In this document: positions 9,705 through 18,997 of the stretch, piece after piece
Numbering within the stretch: the first letter of the stretch is position 1
Layout of the letters: each line of letters starts with the position of its first letter
Assembly (NCBI RefSeq): GCF_014174255.1
Contig: NZ_JABEQJ010000007.1
Coordinates: forward strand, 62,001-126,000
Reading direction: 5' to 3'
Length of the DNA: 64,000 nt
Origin: Gluconacetobacter sacchari
GTDB taxonomy: Bacteria > Pseudomonadota > Alphaproteobacteria > Acetobacterales > Acetobacteraceae
Program-made: the position numbers and the translations under genes
The notes under the pieces: model-generated
Told to the model about the DNA's origin: nothing
What the model saw: the letters and a program-made list of their open reading frames with translations, nothing else
Database searches by the model: none

Positions 9705-11015
9705 TCAGGTATTCATCGCGTCGAAGAAATCCCTGTTGGTCTTGCTGTATTTCAGCTTGTCCAGCAGGAAGTCCATCGCGTCCATGGTGCCCATCGGGGC
9801 CAGGATGCGGCGCAGGACCCACATCTTCGACAGTTCCGAGCGCTCGACCAGCAATTCTTCCTTGCGGGTGCCGCTCTTGGTGATGTCGATGGCCGGGAAG
9901 GTGCGCTTGTCGGCCAGCTTGCGGTCGAGGATGAGTTCCGAGTTGCCGGTGCCCTTGAATTCCTCGAAGATGACCTCGTCCATGCGGCTGCCGGTATCGA
10001 TCAGCGCCGTGGCGATGATGGTCAGCGATCCGCCTTCCTCGATATTGCGCGCGGCGCCGAAGAAGCGCTTGGGGCGTTGCAGGGCGTTGGCGTCGACACC
10101 GCCGGTCAGCACCTTGCCCGATGAAGGGACCACGGTGTTGTAGGCACGCGCCAGGCGGGTGATGGAATCCAGCAGGATGACCACGTCGCGCTTGTGCTCG
10201 ACCAGCCGCTTCGCCTTCTCCAGCACCATTTCCGTGACCTGGACGTGCCGGGTCGCGGGTTCGTCGAAGGTCGAGGACACGACTTCGCCGCGCACCGAGC
10301 GCGCCATGTCGGTCACTTCCTCGGGCCGCTCGTCGATCAGCAGCACGATCAGGAAGACTTCCGGGTGGTTGGCGGAGATCGACGAGGCGATGCTTTGCAG
10401 CATCACGGTCTTGCCGGTGCGCGGCGGGGCGACGATCAGGGCGCGCTGGCCCATGCCGATCGGCGAGACCAGGTCGATCACCCTCGGGGTGAAATCCTTG
10501 GTCTGGCCCTTGCCGCCCTTGCCGCCCTTGCCACTTTTCTCGGGCTCGCCGCCGACCGCGTCGCTCTCGACTTCCATCTTCAGCCGACGCTCGGGATAGA
10601 GCGGCGTCAGATTGTCGAAATTGATGCGATGACGGACCGCCTCGGGCGGTTCGAAATTGATGGTATTGACCTTGAGCAGCGCAAAATAGCGTTCACCATC
10701 GCGTGGGGCGCGGATCTGCCCCTCGACCGTGTCGCCGGTTCGCAGCCCGAAACGCCGTACCTGGCTCGGGGAGATATAGATGTCGTCCGGGCCGGGCAGG
10801 TAATTCGCCTCGGGCGAGCGCAGGAAACCGAACCCGTCGGGCAGGATTTCCAGCGTCCCCTCGCCATGGATGGCCTGGTCGTTGTCGGCCAGCGTCTTGA
10901 GGATGGCGAACATCATGTCCTGCTTGCGCAGCGACGATGCGTTCTCGATTTGCAGGCTTTCGGCGTAGGCCAGAAGGTCCGCGGGGGTTTTGGCCTTGAG
11001 TTCGGCGAGATGCAT
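9705..11015 (-). CDS. rho: Transcription termination factor Rho
   Basis: A 436-residue hexameric RNA helicase. The N-terminal helical domain (1-47) is followed by the CSD-type RNA-binding domain with [20 protein letters not shown] (60-79), then the ATPase with Walker A PPRTGKT (197-203) and catalytic [10 protein letters not shown]. An unusual lysine/glycine-rich insertion, [15 protein letters not shown] (about 159-173), separates the RNA-binding and ATPase domains. Length is otherwise normal. About 220 bp of upstream DNA with no gene may hold an autoregulatory leader. Confidence 0.97.
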   Translation of the reverse strand: MHLAELKAKTPADLLAYAESLQIENASSLRKQDMMFAILKTLADNDQAIHGEGTLEILPDGFGFLRSPEANYLPGPDDIYISPSQVRRFGLRTGDTVEGQIRAPRDGERYFALLKVNTINFEPPEAVRHRINFDNLTPLYPERRLKMEVESDAVGGEPEKSGKGGKGGKGQTKDFTPRVIDLVSPIGMGQRALIVAPPRTGKTVMLQSIASSISANHPEVFLIVLLIDERPEEVTDMARSVRGEVVSSTFDEPATRHVQVTEMVLEKAKRLVEHKRDVVILLDSITRLARAYNTVVPSSGKVLTGGVDANALQRPKRFFGAARNIEEGGSLTIIATALIDTGSRMDEVIFEEFKGTGNSELILDRKLADKRTFPAIDITKSGTRKEELLVERSELSKMWVLRRILAPMGTMDAMDFLLDKLKYSKTNRDFFDAMNT

Positions 11016-11238
11016 TCAGGTTGCCTTGAATGGGCAGGTCATAGAAGGGGGGAAAACGATCGGCCTGGCGATCAGCGCATCAGTGCGCCTGCCATAAGAA
11101 CCGGACAAACCGGAAAGCGGCCAGCAACGTTCCATGCGGAGGGATCGACCAGTGGGCGAACGCCCACCAGCGACGGCGGGATAGTAAGGACATTGCCGCC
11201 CATGGTCAAGGCATCTGCCAGGGGATGACGGGAGCCTG

Positions 11239-12213
11239 CTAGCGGCCCCGTGCCAGCCATCCCCGGTGCCTGAACCACAGCAGCGGGATAATGATCGTCG
11301 CGGCCATCAGGGCCAGCGAATACCAGTAGCCGTATTTCCATTTCAACTCGGGCATCTCGTGGAAGTTCATGCCGTAGATCCCGGCGACCAACGTCGGCGC
11401 GACGCCGATGAAACTGACCACGGTCAGGATCTTCATGCCGTTATTCTGCTCGATGCTGATGAAGCCGAGCGTGGCATCCAGCAGGAACTGGACCTTGTTG
11501 GAGATCTGGGACACGAAATCGTTCAGCGACACGATGTCGCGCGCCACCGTGCTCATCCGGTCGCGCAGCTTTTCCGACAGGTCGTGCTTCTTGTTTTCGC
11601 TGACGAAGATCGCGATCCGTTCCATGCCCAGCAGGCTGTCGCGTACCGACGATGCGAGATCGCCCGACCGCCCCACCCGGCGGAGCAGCGCCCGCAGCAT
11701 CTGGTCGGCCCGGCCGGCCTGGCGCGGCTGGTCCGCCTGGAACACGTCGCGCGACAACGTATCCAGCGACTGGCCCAGATGCTCCAGAATGTCAGCCATG
11801 CGGTCGACCACCGCCTCCAGCAGCAGGACGGAGACCTCGTCTCCGCTGAAAATCTCCTTGCTGCCGGTGATCTGCTTCGCGATCAGGTCGAACGACGAGA
11901 ATTCGGTGAAGCGGATCGTCAGCAGCCGGTCGCGCATCAGTACGAAGCCGACCGGCGAGACGAAGAAATCGTCCTGCACCCGGCGCACCAGCGGTGTCGA
12001 CAGGTAGACGGCATCGTCTTCCATGAACAGGCGCGAAGAGCTTTCGATTTCCTCCAGGTCGGCGCGGGTCGGGATGCGCTGGCCGGTGATCCGGGCCGCC
12101 AGGGCCTGTTCATCCGGCGTCGGGTCCAGCAGATCCAGCCACGCGACGCCGGTGGCGTCGGTATCGGTAACGATCGGCCGTGGCGGCTGGCCGGGACAAT
12201 GGGTAACAAACAT
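11239..12213 (-). CDS. corA: CorA-family magnesium/cobalt transporter
   Basis: A 324-residue divalent cation channel. The large N-terminal cytoplasmic domain is followed by two transmembrane segments at the C-terminus, with the selectivity motif GMN (281-283) between them and MPEL just after, as in E. coli CorA. It would form a pentamer in the inner membrane for Mg2+ uptake. The gene is divergent from trpB with about 170 bp between them, and it is not obviously in an operon. ZntB-type zinc exporters share the GMN motif, so Mg2+ is favoured but not proven. Confidence 0.88.
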   Translation of the reverse strand: MFVTHCPGQPPRPIVTDTDATGVAWLDLLDPTPDEQALAARITGQRIPTRADLEEIESSSRLFMEDDAVYLSTPLVRRVQDDFFVSPVGFVLMRDRLLTIRFTEFSSFDLIAKQITGSKEIFSGDEVSVLLLEAVVDRMADILEHLGQSLDTLSRDVFQADQPRQAGRADQMLRALLRRVGRSGDLASSVRDSLLGMERIAIFVSENKKHDLSEKLRDRMSTVARDIVSLNDFVSQISNKVQFLLDATLGFISIEQNNGMKILTVVSFIGVAPTLVAGIYGMNFHEMPELKWKYGYWYSLALMAATIIIPLLWFRHRGWLARGR

Positions 12214-12347
12214 GGATGCTGTCTTTCTCCGCTTCCCCGGCCTCGTTCCGGTATCGGGGGGGGCATCGCGCCTGTCAAATCGCCTGGTGCCTTCGGCGGG
12301 ATGGTAACGAGAGGAGACTGGTAATTTTCCGTCATGCGGTCCAGAAC

Positions 12348-12373
12348 ACCCGATATCCTGTATCTAATCGGGT
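12348..12373 (+). promoter_or_regulatory. Inverted repeat in the trpB leader
   Basis: ACCCGAT and ATCGGGT form a perfect 7-bp stem around 12 bases, ending three bases before the GGAG ribosome-binding site of trpB. It could be an operator or an RNA hairpin that affects translation. No leader peptide rich in tryptophan was seen. Confidence 0.35.
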
Positions 12374-12385
12374 CCGGAGAATGAC

Positions 12386-13639
12386 GTGAGCGCAGCACAT
12401 ACCAATGAAGCAGCATGCGGCACGGCGGAGACCCGGCCCAACAGCCTGCGCGCCGGTCCCGACCCGCGCGGCCGCTTCGGCATCTATGGCGGGCGGTTCG
12501 TGGCCGAGACGCTGATGCCCCTGGTCCTGGAACTGGATGCGGCCTATGCGGCCGCCAAGGCCGACCCGGCCTTTCGCAGCGAACTGGACTATTACCTGAA
12601 GGATTATGTGGGCCGTCCCAGCCCGCTCTGGTTTGCCAGGCGCCTGACCGAGGAACTGGGCGGTGCGCGCATCTACATGAAGCGCGAGGAACTGAACCAT
12701 ACCGGCTCGCACAAGCTCAACAACGTCATGGGCCAGATTTTGCTGGCCCGGCGCATGGGCCGCAGCCGCATCGTGGCCGAGACGGGGGCCGGCCAGCACG
12801 GGGTCGCCACCGCGACCGTCTGTGCGCTGTTCGGGCTGAAATGCACCATCTACATGGGGGCGACCGACGTCGAGCGGCAGAAGCCCAACGTGTTCCGCAT
12901 GCGTCTTCTGGGGGCGGAGGTCGTTCCCGTGACCTCCGGCGCCGGCACGTTGAAGGACGCGATGAACGAGGCGATGCGCGACTGGGTGACCAATGTCCGC
13001 GACACCTATTTCCTGGTCGGGACGGTGGCCGGTCCCCACCCCTATCCGCAGATGGTCCGGGACTTCCAGTCGGTGATCGGCGACGAGACCCGGGTTCAGA
13101 TGCTGGCGGCCGAAGGCAGGCTGCCGGATGTGATCGTGGCGGCCATCGGCGGCGGGTCGAATGCGATGGGCATCTTTCATCCCTTCCTCGACGACGCTTC
13201 GGTCCGTCTGATCGGGGTCGAGGCCGCGGGACGCGGTCTGAACAGCGGCGAGACCGCGGCCTCGATCCTGCGTGGACGGCCGGGCGTGCTGCATGGCAAC
13301 CGCACCTACCTGCTACAGAATGAGGACGGGCAGATCGACGAGGCCCATTCGATCAGCGCCGGGCTGGATTACCCCGGCATCGGACCGGAGCATTCCTGGC
13401 TGGCCGATATCGGGCGCGTCGAGTATGTCGGCGCGACCGATGACCAGGCGCTGGAGGCCTTTCAGCTCTGCACCCGGACCGAAGGTATCATCCCGGCGCT
13501 GGAATCCGCCCACGCCCTGGCGCATGCGGCCGTCGTCGCGCCCACGCTCAGCCCCGAGACGCTGCTGGTGGTGAATATCTCCGGTCGGGGGGACAAGGAC
13601 ATCTTCACCGTCGCCGCACATCTGGGAGTGACATTGTGA
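12386..13639 (+). CDS. trpB: Tryptophan synthase beta chain
   Basis: A 417-residue PLP enzyme that joins indole and serine. The PLP lysine is K110 in [10 protein letters not shown], and GGGSNAMG forms the phosphate-binding loop. The start is GTG at 12386, seven bases after GGAG. It overlaps trpA by 4 bp (GTGA), as expected for subunits of one complex. trpF, often placed just upstream in alphaproteobacteria, is absent here; the neighbour is corA on the other strand. Confidence 0.97.
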   Translation: MSAAHTNEAACGTAETRPNSLRAGPDPRGRFGIYGGRFVAETLMPLVLELDAAYAAAKADPAFRSELDYYLKDYVGRPSPLWFARRLTEELGGARIYMKREELNHTGSHKLNNVMGQILLARRMGRSRIVAETGAGQHGVATATVCALFGLKCTIYMGATDVERQKPNVFRMRLLGAEVVPVTSGAGTLKDAMNEAMRDWVTNVRDTYFLVGTVAGPHPYPQMVRDFQSVIGDETRVQMLAAEGRLPDVIVAAIGGGSNAMGIFHPFLDDASVRLIGVEAAGRGLNSGETAASILRGRPGVLHGNRTYLLQNEDGQIDEAHSISAGLDYPGIGPEHSWLADIGRVEYVGATDDQALEAFQLCTRTEGIIPALESAHALAHAAVVAPTLSPETLLVVNISGRGDKDIFTVAAHLGVTL

Positions 13640-14454
13640 GCCGCATCGCCCGCCGTTTCGCGGCCCTGAAGAAACAGGGGCGTGGAGCCCTGATCCCGTA
13701 CCTGCAGGCCTGCGATCCGGATTACGATACCTCGCTGGCCCTGCTGCGCGCCATGCCGGGGGCTGGTGCCGACCTGATCGAGATCGGCGTGCCGTTCAGT
13801 GACCCCAGCGCCGATGGTCCGACCATTCAACTGGCGGCGCGACGCGGATTGAAGGCGGGATCCAGCATGGTGCGCGTGCTGGAAATGGTGGCCCGCTTCC
13901 GCGAGGACGATGGCGAGACGCCGATCATCCTGATGGGCTACCTGAACCCGATCGAGGCCTATGGCCATGCCCGCTTTTGCGCCGATGCCGCCCAGGCCGG
14001 GGTGGACGGGCTGATCGTTGTGGACATGCCGCCCGAGGAAGCCGACCTGCTGGATGGGCCGGCGACGGCGGCCGGGTTGGACCTCATTCGCCTGGTGGCC
14101 CCTACCACCGACGATGCGCGGCTGCCCGTGGTGTGCGGTCGGGCCTCGGGCTTTGTCTATTATGTCAGCATTACCGGAGTCACCGGCACCCGCACCGCCA
14201 GCAGCGACGAACTGGCGGCGGCCCTGCCGCGCCTGCGCGCCGCGACCGACCTGCCGGTGGCGATCGGGTTCGGCATCCGCTCGCCCGAACAGGCCGGCGC
14301 CGCCGTTCGCGCCGCCGATGCCGCCGTGGTGGCGTCGGCGTTGATCGCCACGCTGGAAGAGACGCTGGATGAGCAGGGGCGCGCGACCCCGGAGACGCTG
14401 CCGCGTGTGCTGGCGCAGCTTTCGGGGCTGGCTCGGGCCGTGCGGAACGCGTGA
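13636..14454 (+). CDS. trpA: Tryptophan synthase alpha chain
   Basis: A 272-residue TIM-barrel lyase that releases indole from indole-3-glycerol phosphate and channels it to TrpB. Catalytic Glu49 is in [11 protein letters not shown] and Asp60 in PSADGP. The GTG start overlaps the trpB stop. The conserved phosphate-binding GFGI is present near the C-terminus ([11 protein letters not shown]). Downstream, a T-rich hairpin like the arms of the 120-bp repeat probably terminates the operon before accD. Confidence 0.96.
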   Translation: MSRIARRFAALKKQGRGALIPYLQACDPDYDTSLALLRAMPGAGADLIEIGVPFSDPSADGPTIQLAARRGLKAGSSMVRVLEMVARFREDDGETPIILMGYLNPIEAYGHARFCADAAQAGVDGLIVVDMPPEEADLLDGPATAAGLDLIRLVAPTTDDARLPVVCGRASGFVYYVSITGVTGTRTASSDELAAALPRLRAATDLPVAIGFGIRSPEQAGAAVRAADAAVVASALIATLEETLDEQGRATPETLPRVLAQLSGLARAVRNA

Positions 14455-14462
14455 GGGCGTTT

Positions 14463-14497
14463 CTATTTTTTTGAAAAAAGAGCCAAAAAGCTTTTAT
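14463..14497. repeat. Trace of the 120-bp repeat (copy D, one arm)
   Basis: A hairpin with T6/A6 arms and CT/AG ends (14463-14482) is followed by CCAAAAAGCTTTT, matching the left end of copies A and B. The rest of the core is absent. A separate palindrome, GTTAAC-GA-GTTAAC, follows at 14500-14513. The hairpin sits 9 bp after trpA and could be its terminator. Confidence 0.6.
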
Positions 14498-14672
14498 CTG
14501 TTAACGAGTTAACTCCTTGAGTCCGGAATCGGGCCCCGAAGGTTGCCGGCCTTTGGCGGCGTTCGGGGGAGAGACCCGATCCTTGATGGAACCATCTGGC
14601 ATTTGCCGTCTTCCGCTTGTAAGAAGGCAGGTTTCCGGGGCCGGTACGCGCCCTGTGTGATGGAGTGATGTG

Positions 14673-15548
14673 ATGAGCTGGCTGACCGACTATGTCCGCC
14701 CCAAGATCCGCGGCCTGCTCAAGCGCGAGGTGCCGGACAATCTGTGGACCAACTGCGAATCCTGCAGCCAGATGATTCTGGTGAAGGATCTGCGGAAGAA
14801 CCTGAATGTCTGCCCGCATTGCGGCCATCACATGCGCGCGACGGTGGCCGAGCGGTTTGCCTGGACGTTCGACGAGGGCGCCTGTACGCGCATCGACCTG
14901 CCGAAGGTCGTGGCGGATCCGCTCTCGTTCCGTGACCGCAAGCGCTATACCGACCGGCTGAAGGACGAACGCGCGAAGTCGCAACTGGACGAATCCATGG
15001 CCGTCGCCCACGGTAAGATCGGCGGCCACGATGCGGTGGTGGCCGTGATGGCCTTCGAGTTCATCGCCGGGACCATGGGCGCGGCGCTGGGCGAGGCCTT
15101 CGTGGCGGCGGCGCGGCTGGCGATCCTGCAAAAGGCGCCGCTGGTCGTCTTTACCGCCTCGGGCGGCGCGCGCATGCAGGAAGGCGTGATCAGCCTGATG
15201 CAGATGCCGCGCACCACGGTGGCGGTACAGATGCTGCGCGATGCCGGGCTGCCCTATATCGTCGTCTTGACCAACCCCACCACCGGCGGCGTCACGGCTT
15301 CGTTCGCCATGCTGGGCGACGTGCAGATCAGCGAGCCCAATGCCCTGATCGGCTTCGCCGGGCCGCGCGTGATCGAGGATACGGTGCGCGAGAAACTGCC
15401 CGAGGGCTTCCAGCGCGCGGAATATCTGCTGGATCACGGCATGATCGACATGGTGACCAGACGCGCCGACCTGCCGGCCATGCTGGGCCGCCTGATCGGC
15501 CTGTTGAACCATCGGCAGATCGCCGCCCCGCTGCGTCCGGCGGCCTGA
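14673..15548 (+). CDS. accD: Acetyl-CoA carboxylase carboxyltransferase subunit beta
   Basis: A 291-residue subunit that with AccA transfers the carboxyl group from biotin to acetyl-CoA in fatty acid synthesis. An N-terminal zinc ribbon is formed by C28, C31, C47 and C50 (CESC and CPHC), followed by the crotonase-like carboxyltransferase domain with TASGGARMQEG. The ATG at 14673 follows TGGAG. The position between trpA and folC is the conserved alphaproteobacterial order. Confidence 0.97.
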   Translation: MSWLTDYVRPKIRGLLKREVPDNLWTNCESCSQMILVKDLRKNLNVCPHCGHHMRATVAERFAWTFDEGACTRIDLPKVVADPLSFRDRKRYTDRLKDERAKSQLDESMAVAHGKIGGHDAVVAVMAFEFIAGTMGAALGEAFVAAARLAILQKAPLVVFTASGGARMQEGVISLMQMPRTTVAVQMLRDAGLPYIVVLTNPTTGGVTASFAMLGDVQISEPNALIGFAGPRVIEDTVREKLPEGFQRAEYLLDHGMIDMVTRRADLPAMLGRLIGLLNHRQIAAPLRPAA

Positions 15549-15557
15549 TTCACGCCG

Positions 15558-16871
15558 ATGAGCATCTCGCCGAGCGCGTTGGGGCCGGAATTCGTCGGCC
15601 GGCCCGGCATGGTGCTGGAGCGGCTGAACCAGCTCTATCCGGCCCTGATCGACCTGTCGCTGGGCCGGCTGGAGGCCCTGCTGGGGCGGTTGGGCCATCC
15701 GGAACGGCGTCTGCCGCCGGTGATCCATGTCGCCGGCACCAACGGCAAGGGCAGTACCTGCGCCAATCTGCGCGCCATCGGAGAGGCTGCCGGCTGGCCG
15801 GTGCATGTCATGACCTCGCCGCATCTGGTGGACGTGACGGAACGTTTTCGCGTCGCCGGGCGCATCGTTTCGACCGACGAACTGGTGGCGGTGCTGGAGG
15901 ACATCGAGCGCGTCAATGATGGCGCGCCGATCACGGTGTTCGAGGTACTGACCGCCGCCGGGCTTGTCCTGTTCGCCTGCCATCCCGCCCGTCTGGCGGT
16001 GATCGAGGTCGGGCTGGGCGGCCGTTTCGACGCCACCAATGTGCTGGCACGGCCCGCCGCCTGCGCGATCGCCTCGATTTCCATGGATCATGAGGCCTTT
16101 CTGGGCGATAGCCTGGCCGCCATCGCCGGCGAGAAGGCCGGGATCATGAAGCCCGGTGTGCCGGCGGTGACGGGCCATCAGGCGCCCGACGCCATGGCCG
16201 TGCTGCGGGCCCGGGCGGCGGAATGCGGTGCGCGCCTGCTTGAGCGCGATGCCGATTGGCAGATCGCGGCGGCAGGCGCGGGCCTGCGCTATGCCGACGC
16301 GCAGGGTGTGCTCGAATTGCCGATGCCGGGCCTGCCCGGCCCGCATCAGGTGGATAATGCCGGGTTGGCGGTGGCTGCGTTGCGCGCCAGCGGATTGGCG
16401 GTGCCGGACGAGGCGTGGGCGGGGATCGCCCGTACCGAATGGCCGGCACGCCTGCAACGGCTGGGTGGCGCGCTGGCCGCCCTGCTGCCGCCAGGGTGGG
16501 AAGTGTGGCTGGATGGCGGGCATAATCCCGGCGCCGGACTGGCGCTGGCCGATATGCTGGCCGGCTGGTCTGATCGCCCGGTGCATCTGGTGGTCGGCAT
16601 GAAGCAGACCAAGGACGCCGCCGGTTTTCTCGCCCCCCTGCTGGCGCAGGCCGCCAGCGTTCAGGCCGTGGCGGAACCGGGCCAGCATCTGGCGCTGCCG
16701 GTCGAGGAGATTGTGGCAGCCGCCGCGGGCCGCGCTGTTCCCGGCCCGACCGTGCGGGCCGCGCTGGCACGTCTGGCCGAAAGCGGGGCTGGTCCGGGGC
16801 GGGTGGTGATCTGCGGCAGCCTGTACCTGGCTGGGGTTGTCCTGGCGCAGGACGGGTGGGTCGCGCGGTAG
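15558..16871 (+). CDS. folC: Folylpolyglutamate / dihydrofolate synthase
   Basis: A 437-residue Mur-ligase-like enzyme that adds glutamate to dihydropteroate and to folates. The ATP loop GTNGKGST is at 60-67, followed by TSPHLVDVTERFR, the substrate-binding motif. It lies 9 bp after accD on the same strand and is probably co-transcribed. The stop is followed immediately by repeat copy B. Confidence 0.95.
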   Translation: MSISPSALGPEFVGRPGMVLERLNQLYPALIDLSLGRLEALLGRLGHPERRLPPVIHVAGTNGKGSTCANLRAIGEAAGWPVHVMTSPHLVDVTERFRVAGRIVSTDELVAVLEDIERVNDGAPITVFEVLTAAGLVLFACHPARLAVIEVGLGGRFDATNVLARPAACAIASISMDHEAFLGDSLAAIAGEKAGIMKPGVPAVTGHQAPDAMAVLRARAAECGARLLERDADWQIAAAGAGLRYADAQGVLELPMPGLPGPHQVDNAGLAVAALRASGLAVPDEAWAGIARTEWPARLQRLGGALAALLPPGWEVWLDGGHNPGAGLALADMLAGWSDRPVHLVVGMKQTKDAAGFLAPLLAQAASVQAVAEPGQHLALPVEEIVAAAAGRAVPGPTVRAALARLAESGAGPGRVVICGSLYLAGVVLAQDGWVAR

Positions 16872-16879
16872 GTCAAGAC

Positions 16880-16999
16880 CTTCTTTTTCTGAAGAAAAAG
16901 AAGCAAAAAGACTTTTGATCCGGTCAGGTGCCGTGTGCTGGGGACGGACGATGTCCCTGAACGAATCAAGGTTTTTTGGTTCTTTTTTCAAAAAAGAAC
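16880..16999. repeat. 120-bp palindromic interspersed repeat, copy B
   Basis: Same length as copy A. The left hairpin has arm CTTCTTTTTC and loop TGAA (16880-16903); the right hairpin has arm GTTCTTTTTT and a one-base loop (16979-16999). The core matches copy A in the same orientation (ACTTTTGAT, CGGTCAGG, TGTGCT, GACGATGT, CCTGAAC), yet the two terminal hairpins are exchanged relative to copy A. Inside the core GGGAC and GTCCC can pair. It lies between folC and the nucleoside hydrolase gene. Confidence 0.92.
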
Positions 17000-17026
17000 A
17001 TCTCTTCGCCCTCCGAGGATCTTCCC

Positions 17027-17992
17027 ATGACCCACCGCCACAAAGTCATCTTCGACACGGACCCCGGTGTGGACGACGCGATGGCGTTGTATTTCCTGAC
17101 GCGGCGGCCGGAATTCGACCTGCTGGCCGTGACCACGGTACATGGCAACCTGGATGTCGGGACCGTCACGCGCAATGCGCTGTGGCTGGTCGAGCGACTG
17201 GGGCTGGATGTGCCGGTCGGCAGGGGCGCGGCCACGCCGCTGGCGCGGCCGGGAGGGGCCGGGGCGCCGCATGTGCATGGGGCGGGCGGGCTGGGCGACC
17301 TGACGCCGCCGGCGCATCTGGCGCGCACGGTCGATCCGCGCCCGGGCTGGCAGGTGATCGTCGATCTGGTGCGCGCCCACCCGCATGAGGTCACGCTGAT
17401 CGCCGTCGGGCCGCTGACTAACCTGGCTCTGGCGTTGCGGCATGATCCGGCCATTGCCGGGCTGGTGGCCGGGGTCAGCCTGATGGGTGGCGCGTTCGGC
17501 ACCCATGGCTATAGCGGCAATATGTCGCCGGTGGCCGAAGCCAATATCCTGTCGGACCCCGAGGCGGCGGATCTGGTGATGACTGCGCGGTGGAAGGTCA
17601 CGATCCTGGGGCTGGACGTGACGCAACAGGTGGTGATGGATGCCGCCTATCTGGACCGGCTGGGCGAACAAGGCGGGCCGGACGGGGCGTTCCTGCGCGC
17701 CGTGTCGCGTTTTTATCAGGGGTTTCACGAGCAGTCGCGCGGACTGGCCGGTATCTTCGCCCATGACAGCCTGGCGGTGATCCAGGTTCTGGCGCCGCAT
17801 CTGTTCACCCTGCGGCGCGGGCCGGTCCGGGTGGTGTGCGGGGGGCTGGCAGACGGCCAGACGATCCAGAAGCCGGTCGGTATGCCTGGGCCGCCGGCAC
17901 CGGCCTGGGACGCGGCGCCGCCATGCGCGGTTGCGGTGGATGTCGATGTGGCCGGTGTGCTGGCGTTGTATGCGGATACGTTTATCGTGTGA
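17027..17992 (+). CDS. Inosine/uridine-preferring nucleoside hydrolase
   Basis: A 321-residue hydrolase that cleaves the N-glycosidic bond of ribonucleosides for base salvage. The Ca2+/ribose-binding signature DTDPGVDDAMA is at 10-20. Further family features are VGPLTNLALAL and, near the C-terminus, AHDSLAVI supplying the catalytic His/Asp. The ATG at 17027 follows GAGGA by 7 bases. It is flanked by repeat copies B and C and appears to be a single-gene unit. Confidence 0.93.
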   Translation: MTHRHKVIFDTDPGVDDAMALYFLTRRPEFDLLAVTTVHGNLDVGTVTRNALWLVERLGLDVPVGRGAATPLARPGGAGAPHVHGAGGLGDLTPPAHLARTVDPRPGWQVIVDLVRAHPHEVTLIAVGPLTNLALALRHDPAIAGLVAGVSLMGGAFGTHGYSGNMSPVAEANILSDPEAADLVMTARWKVTILGLDVTQQVVMDAAYLDRLGEQGGPDGAFLRAVSRFYQGFHEQSRGLAGIFAHDSLAVIQVLAPHLFTLRRGPVRVVCGGLADGQTIQKPVGMPGPPAPAWDAAPPCAVAVDVDVAGVLALYADTFIV

Positions 17993-18019
17993 GGGTTTGA
18001 TCGGGATCGGGAAAAATCG

Positions 18020-18114
18020 GTTCTTTTTTGAAAAATTTAATTCGGTCGGGAGCCTTTTGCTAGAAACACACGATTCCCCTGGACGGATCAACATCTTTTA
18101 CTTCATTTGTGAAG
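18020..18114. repeat. Degenerate 120-bp repeat, copy C
   Basis: GTTCTTTTTTGAAAAAT marks a damaged left hairpin. TTCGGTCGGGAGC, TTTTGCT, ACGATTCCCCTGG and ATCAACATCTTTT follow the core order of copy A with substitutions and about 25 bases missing. The right end is a short hairpin, CTTCA-TTTG-TGAAG (18101-18114). It separates the nucleoside hydrolase from the following small gene. Confidence 0.75.
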
Positions 18115-18126
18115 AGGGAGGCCCGA

Positions 18127-18444
18127 ATGGGTGATGTGGTGATTGTAGCCTATCGGCCAAAGCCCGGTCAGGAACAGAAGCTTCTGGAACTGACCCGCAA
18201 TCATGTGCCGGCACTTCGCCGCCTTGGGCTTGCCACGGATCGCCCGACGCTGGCCATGCGCTCCCGGGAGGGGATCATCGTCGAAATCTTCGAGTGGCAG
18301 GAAGGCGCCCTTCAGACGGCCCATGCCCATCCGGATGTTCTGGCGATGTGGGAACGCTATGCGGCCGTTTGCGACTATGTGCCCCTGCATGAGCTGCCAG
18401 AAAGCCGCGATATGTTCGCACAATTCGAACCTATCGATCTCTGA
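18127..18444 (+). CDS. Small ABM-like (dimeric alpha/beta barrel) protein
   Basis: A 105-residue cytoplasmic protein. The N-terminal strand GDVVIVAYRPKPGQEQKLLE, a helix, and a second strand IIVEIFEWQEG followed by AHAHPDVLAMWERY resemble antibiotic-biosynthesis-monooxygenase/ferredoxin-like barrels. That family includes both small monooxygenases and stress proteins, so no reaction is assigned. The ATG at 18127 follows GGGAGG; an in-frame GTG at 18109 is less likely. It is convergent with the deformylase-like gene and preceded by repeat copy C. Confidence 0.65.
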   Translation: MGDVVIVAYRPKPGQEQKLLELTRNHVPALRRLGLATDRPTLAMRSREGIIVEIFEWQEGALQTAHAHPDVLAMWERYAAVCDYVPLHELPESRDMFAQFEPIDL

Positions 18445-18483
18445 CAGGGTGCGTTTTGTCGTGCGGGGTGCTTGCCTGCGATC

Positions 18484-18990
18484 TTATCGTGAATTGGCCC
18501 GTCTGAGTTTTTCATAACGGGCGACCAGTCGGGTGCGGCGCAGGGGGGAGAGGCGCTGGGTCCAGAATATTCCGTTCAACTGGTCGATTTCGTGCTGGTG
18601 GCAGATCGCGCGCAGACCTTCGGCGTCCTCGATCCGTTCGCGGCCGTCGAGGTCAAGATAGCGCACGCGCACCCTGGCCGGGCGCTCGATCTGTTCGACG
18701 ACGCCCGGCATGGAGACGCTGCCTTCCTCGTGGAGGATCGTTTCGTCGGATGCCCATAGGATGTCTGGATTGATATAGGTGCGGGGGCCTGTTTCGTCGC
18801 GCAGGTCCAGGACCGCGACGCGCAGCGCCACGCCGATATGTGGCGCCGTGATGCCGATGCCGGGGGCGGCGCGCATCGTGTCGAGCATGTCGGCGGCCAG
18901 TGCGTGAAGCTTGGTATCGAATTCTGTGACCGGCTCGGCCATCCTGCGCAGATGCGGGTCTGGAAACAGGAGGATCGGGCGCGCGGTCAT
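18484..18990 (-). CDS. Peptide deformylase-like protein lacking two metal ligands
   Basis: A 168-residue member of the deformylase family by overall pattern. Motif 1 is GIGITAPHIG (44-53, usual GxGLAAxQ). Motif 2 is EEGSVSMPG with Ser91 in place of the metal-binding Cys of EGCLS. Motif 3 is HEIDQ (133-137), keeping His133 and the catalytic Glu134 but replacing the second His ligand of HExDH by Gln137. Two of three metal ligands are therefore gone and classical deformylase activity is doubtful. It follows the asparaginase gene by 7 bp as last gene of the zur-headed operon. It could be a non-metal paralogue, a regulator, or an enzyme with altered chemistry. Confidence 0.85.
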   Translation of the reverse strand: MTARPILLFPDPHLRRMAEPVTEFDTKLHALAADMLDTMRAAPGIGITAPHIGVALRVAVLDLRDETGPRTYINPDILWASDETILHEEGSVSMPGVVEQIERPARVRVRYLDLDGRERIEDAEGLRAICHQHEIDQLNGIFWTQRLSPLRRTRLVARYEKLRRANSR

Positions 18991-18997
18991 TCTGCCG

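Noticed and set aside
14463-16991. 842-codon open frame on the minus strand opposite accD and folC
   Set aside because: It is rich in Arg, Gln, His and Ala without domains, and it is antisense to two well-conserved genes. High GC removes stops from the opposite strand.
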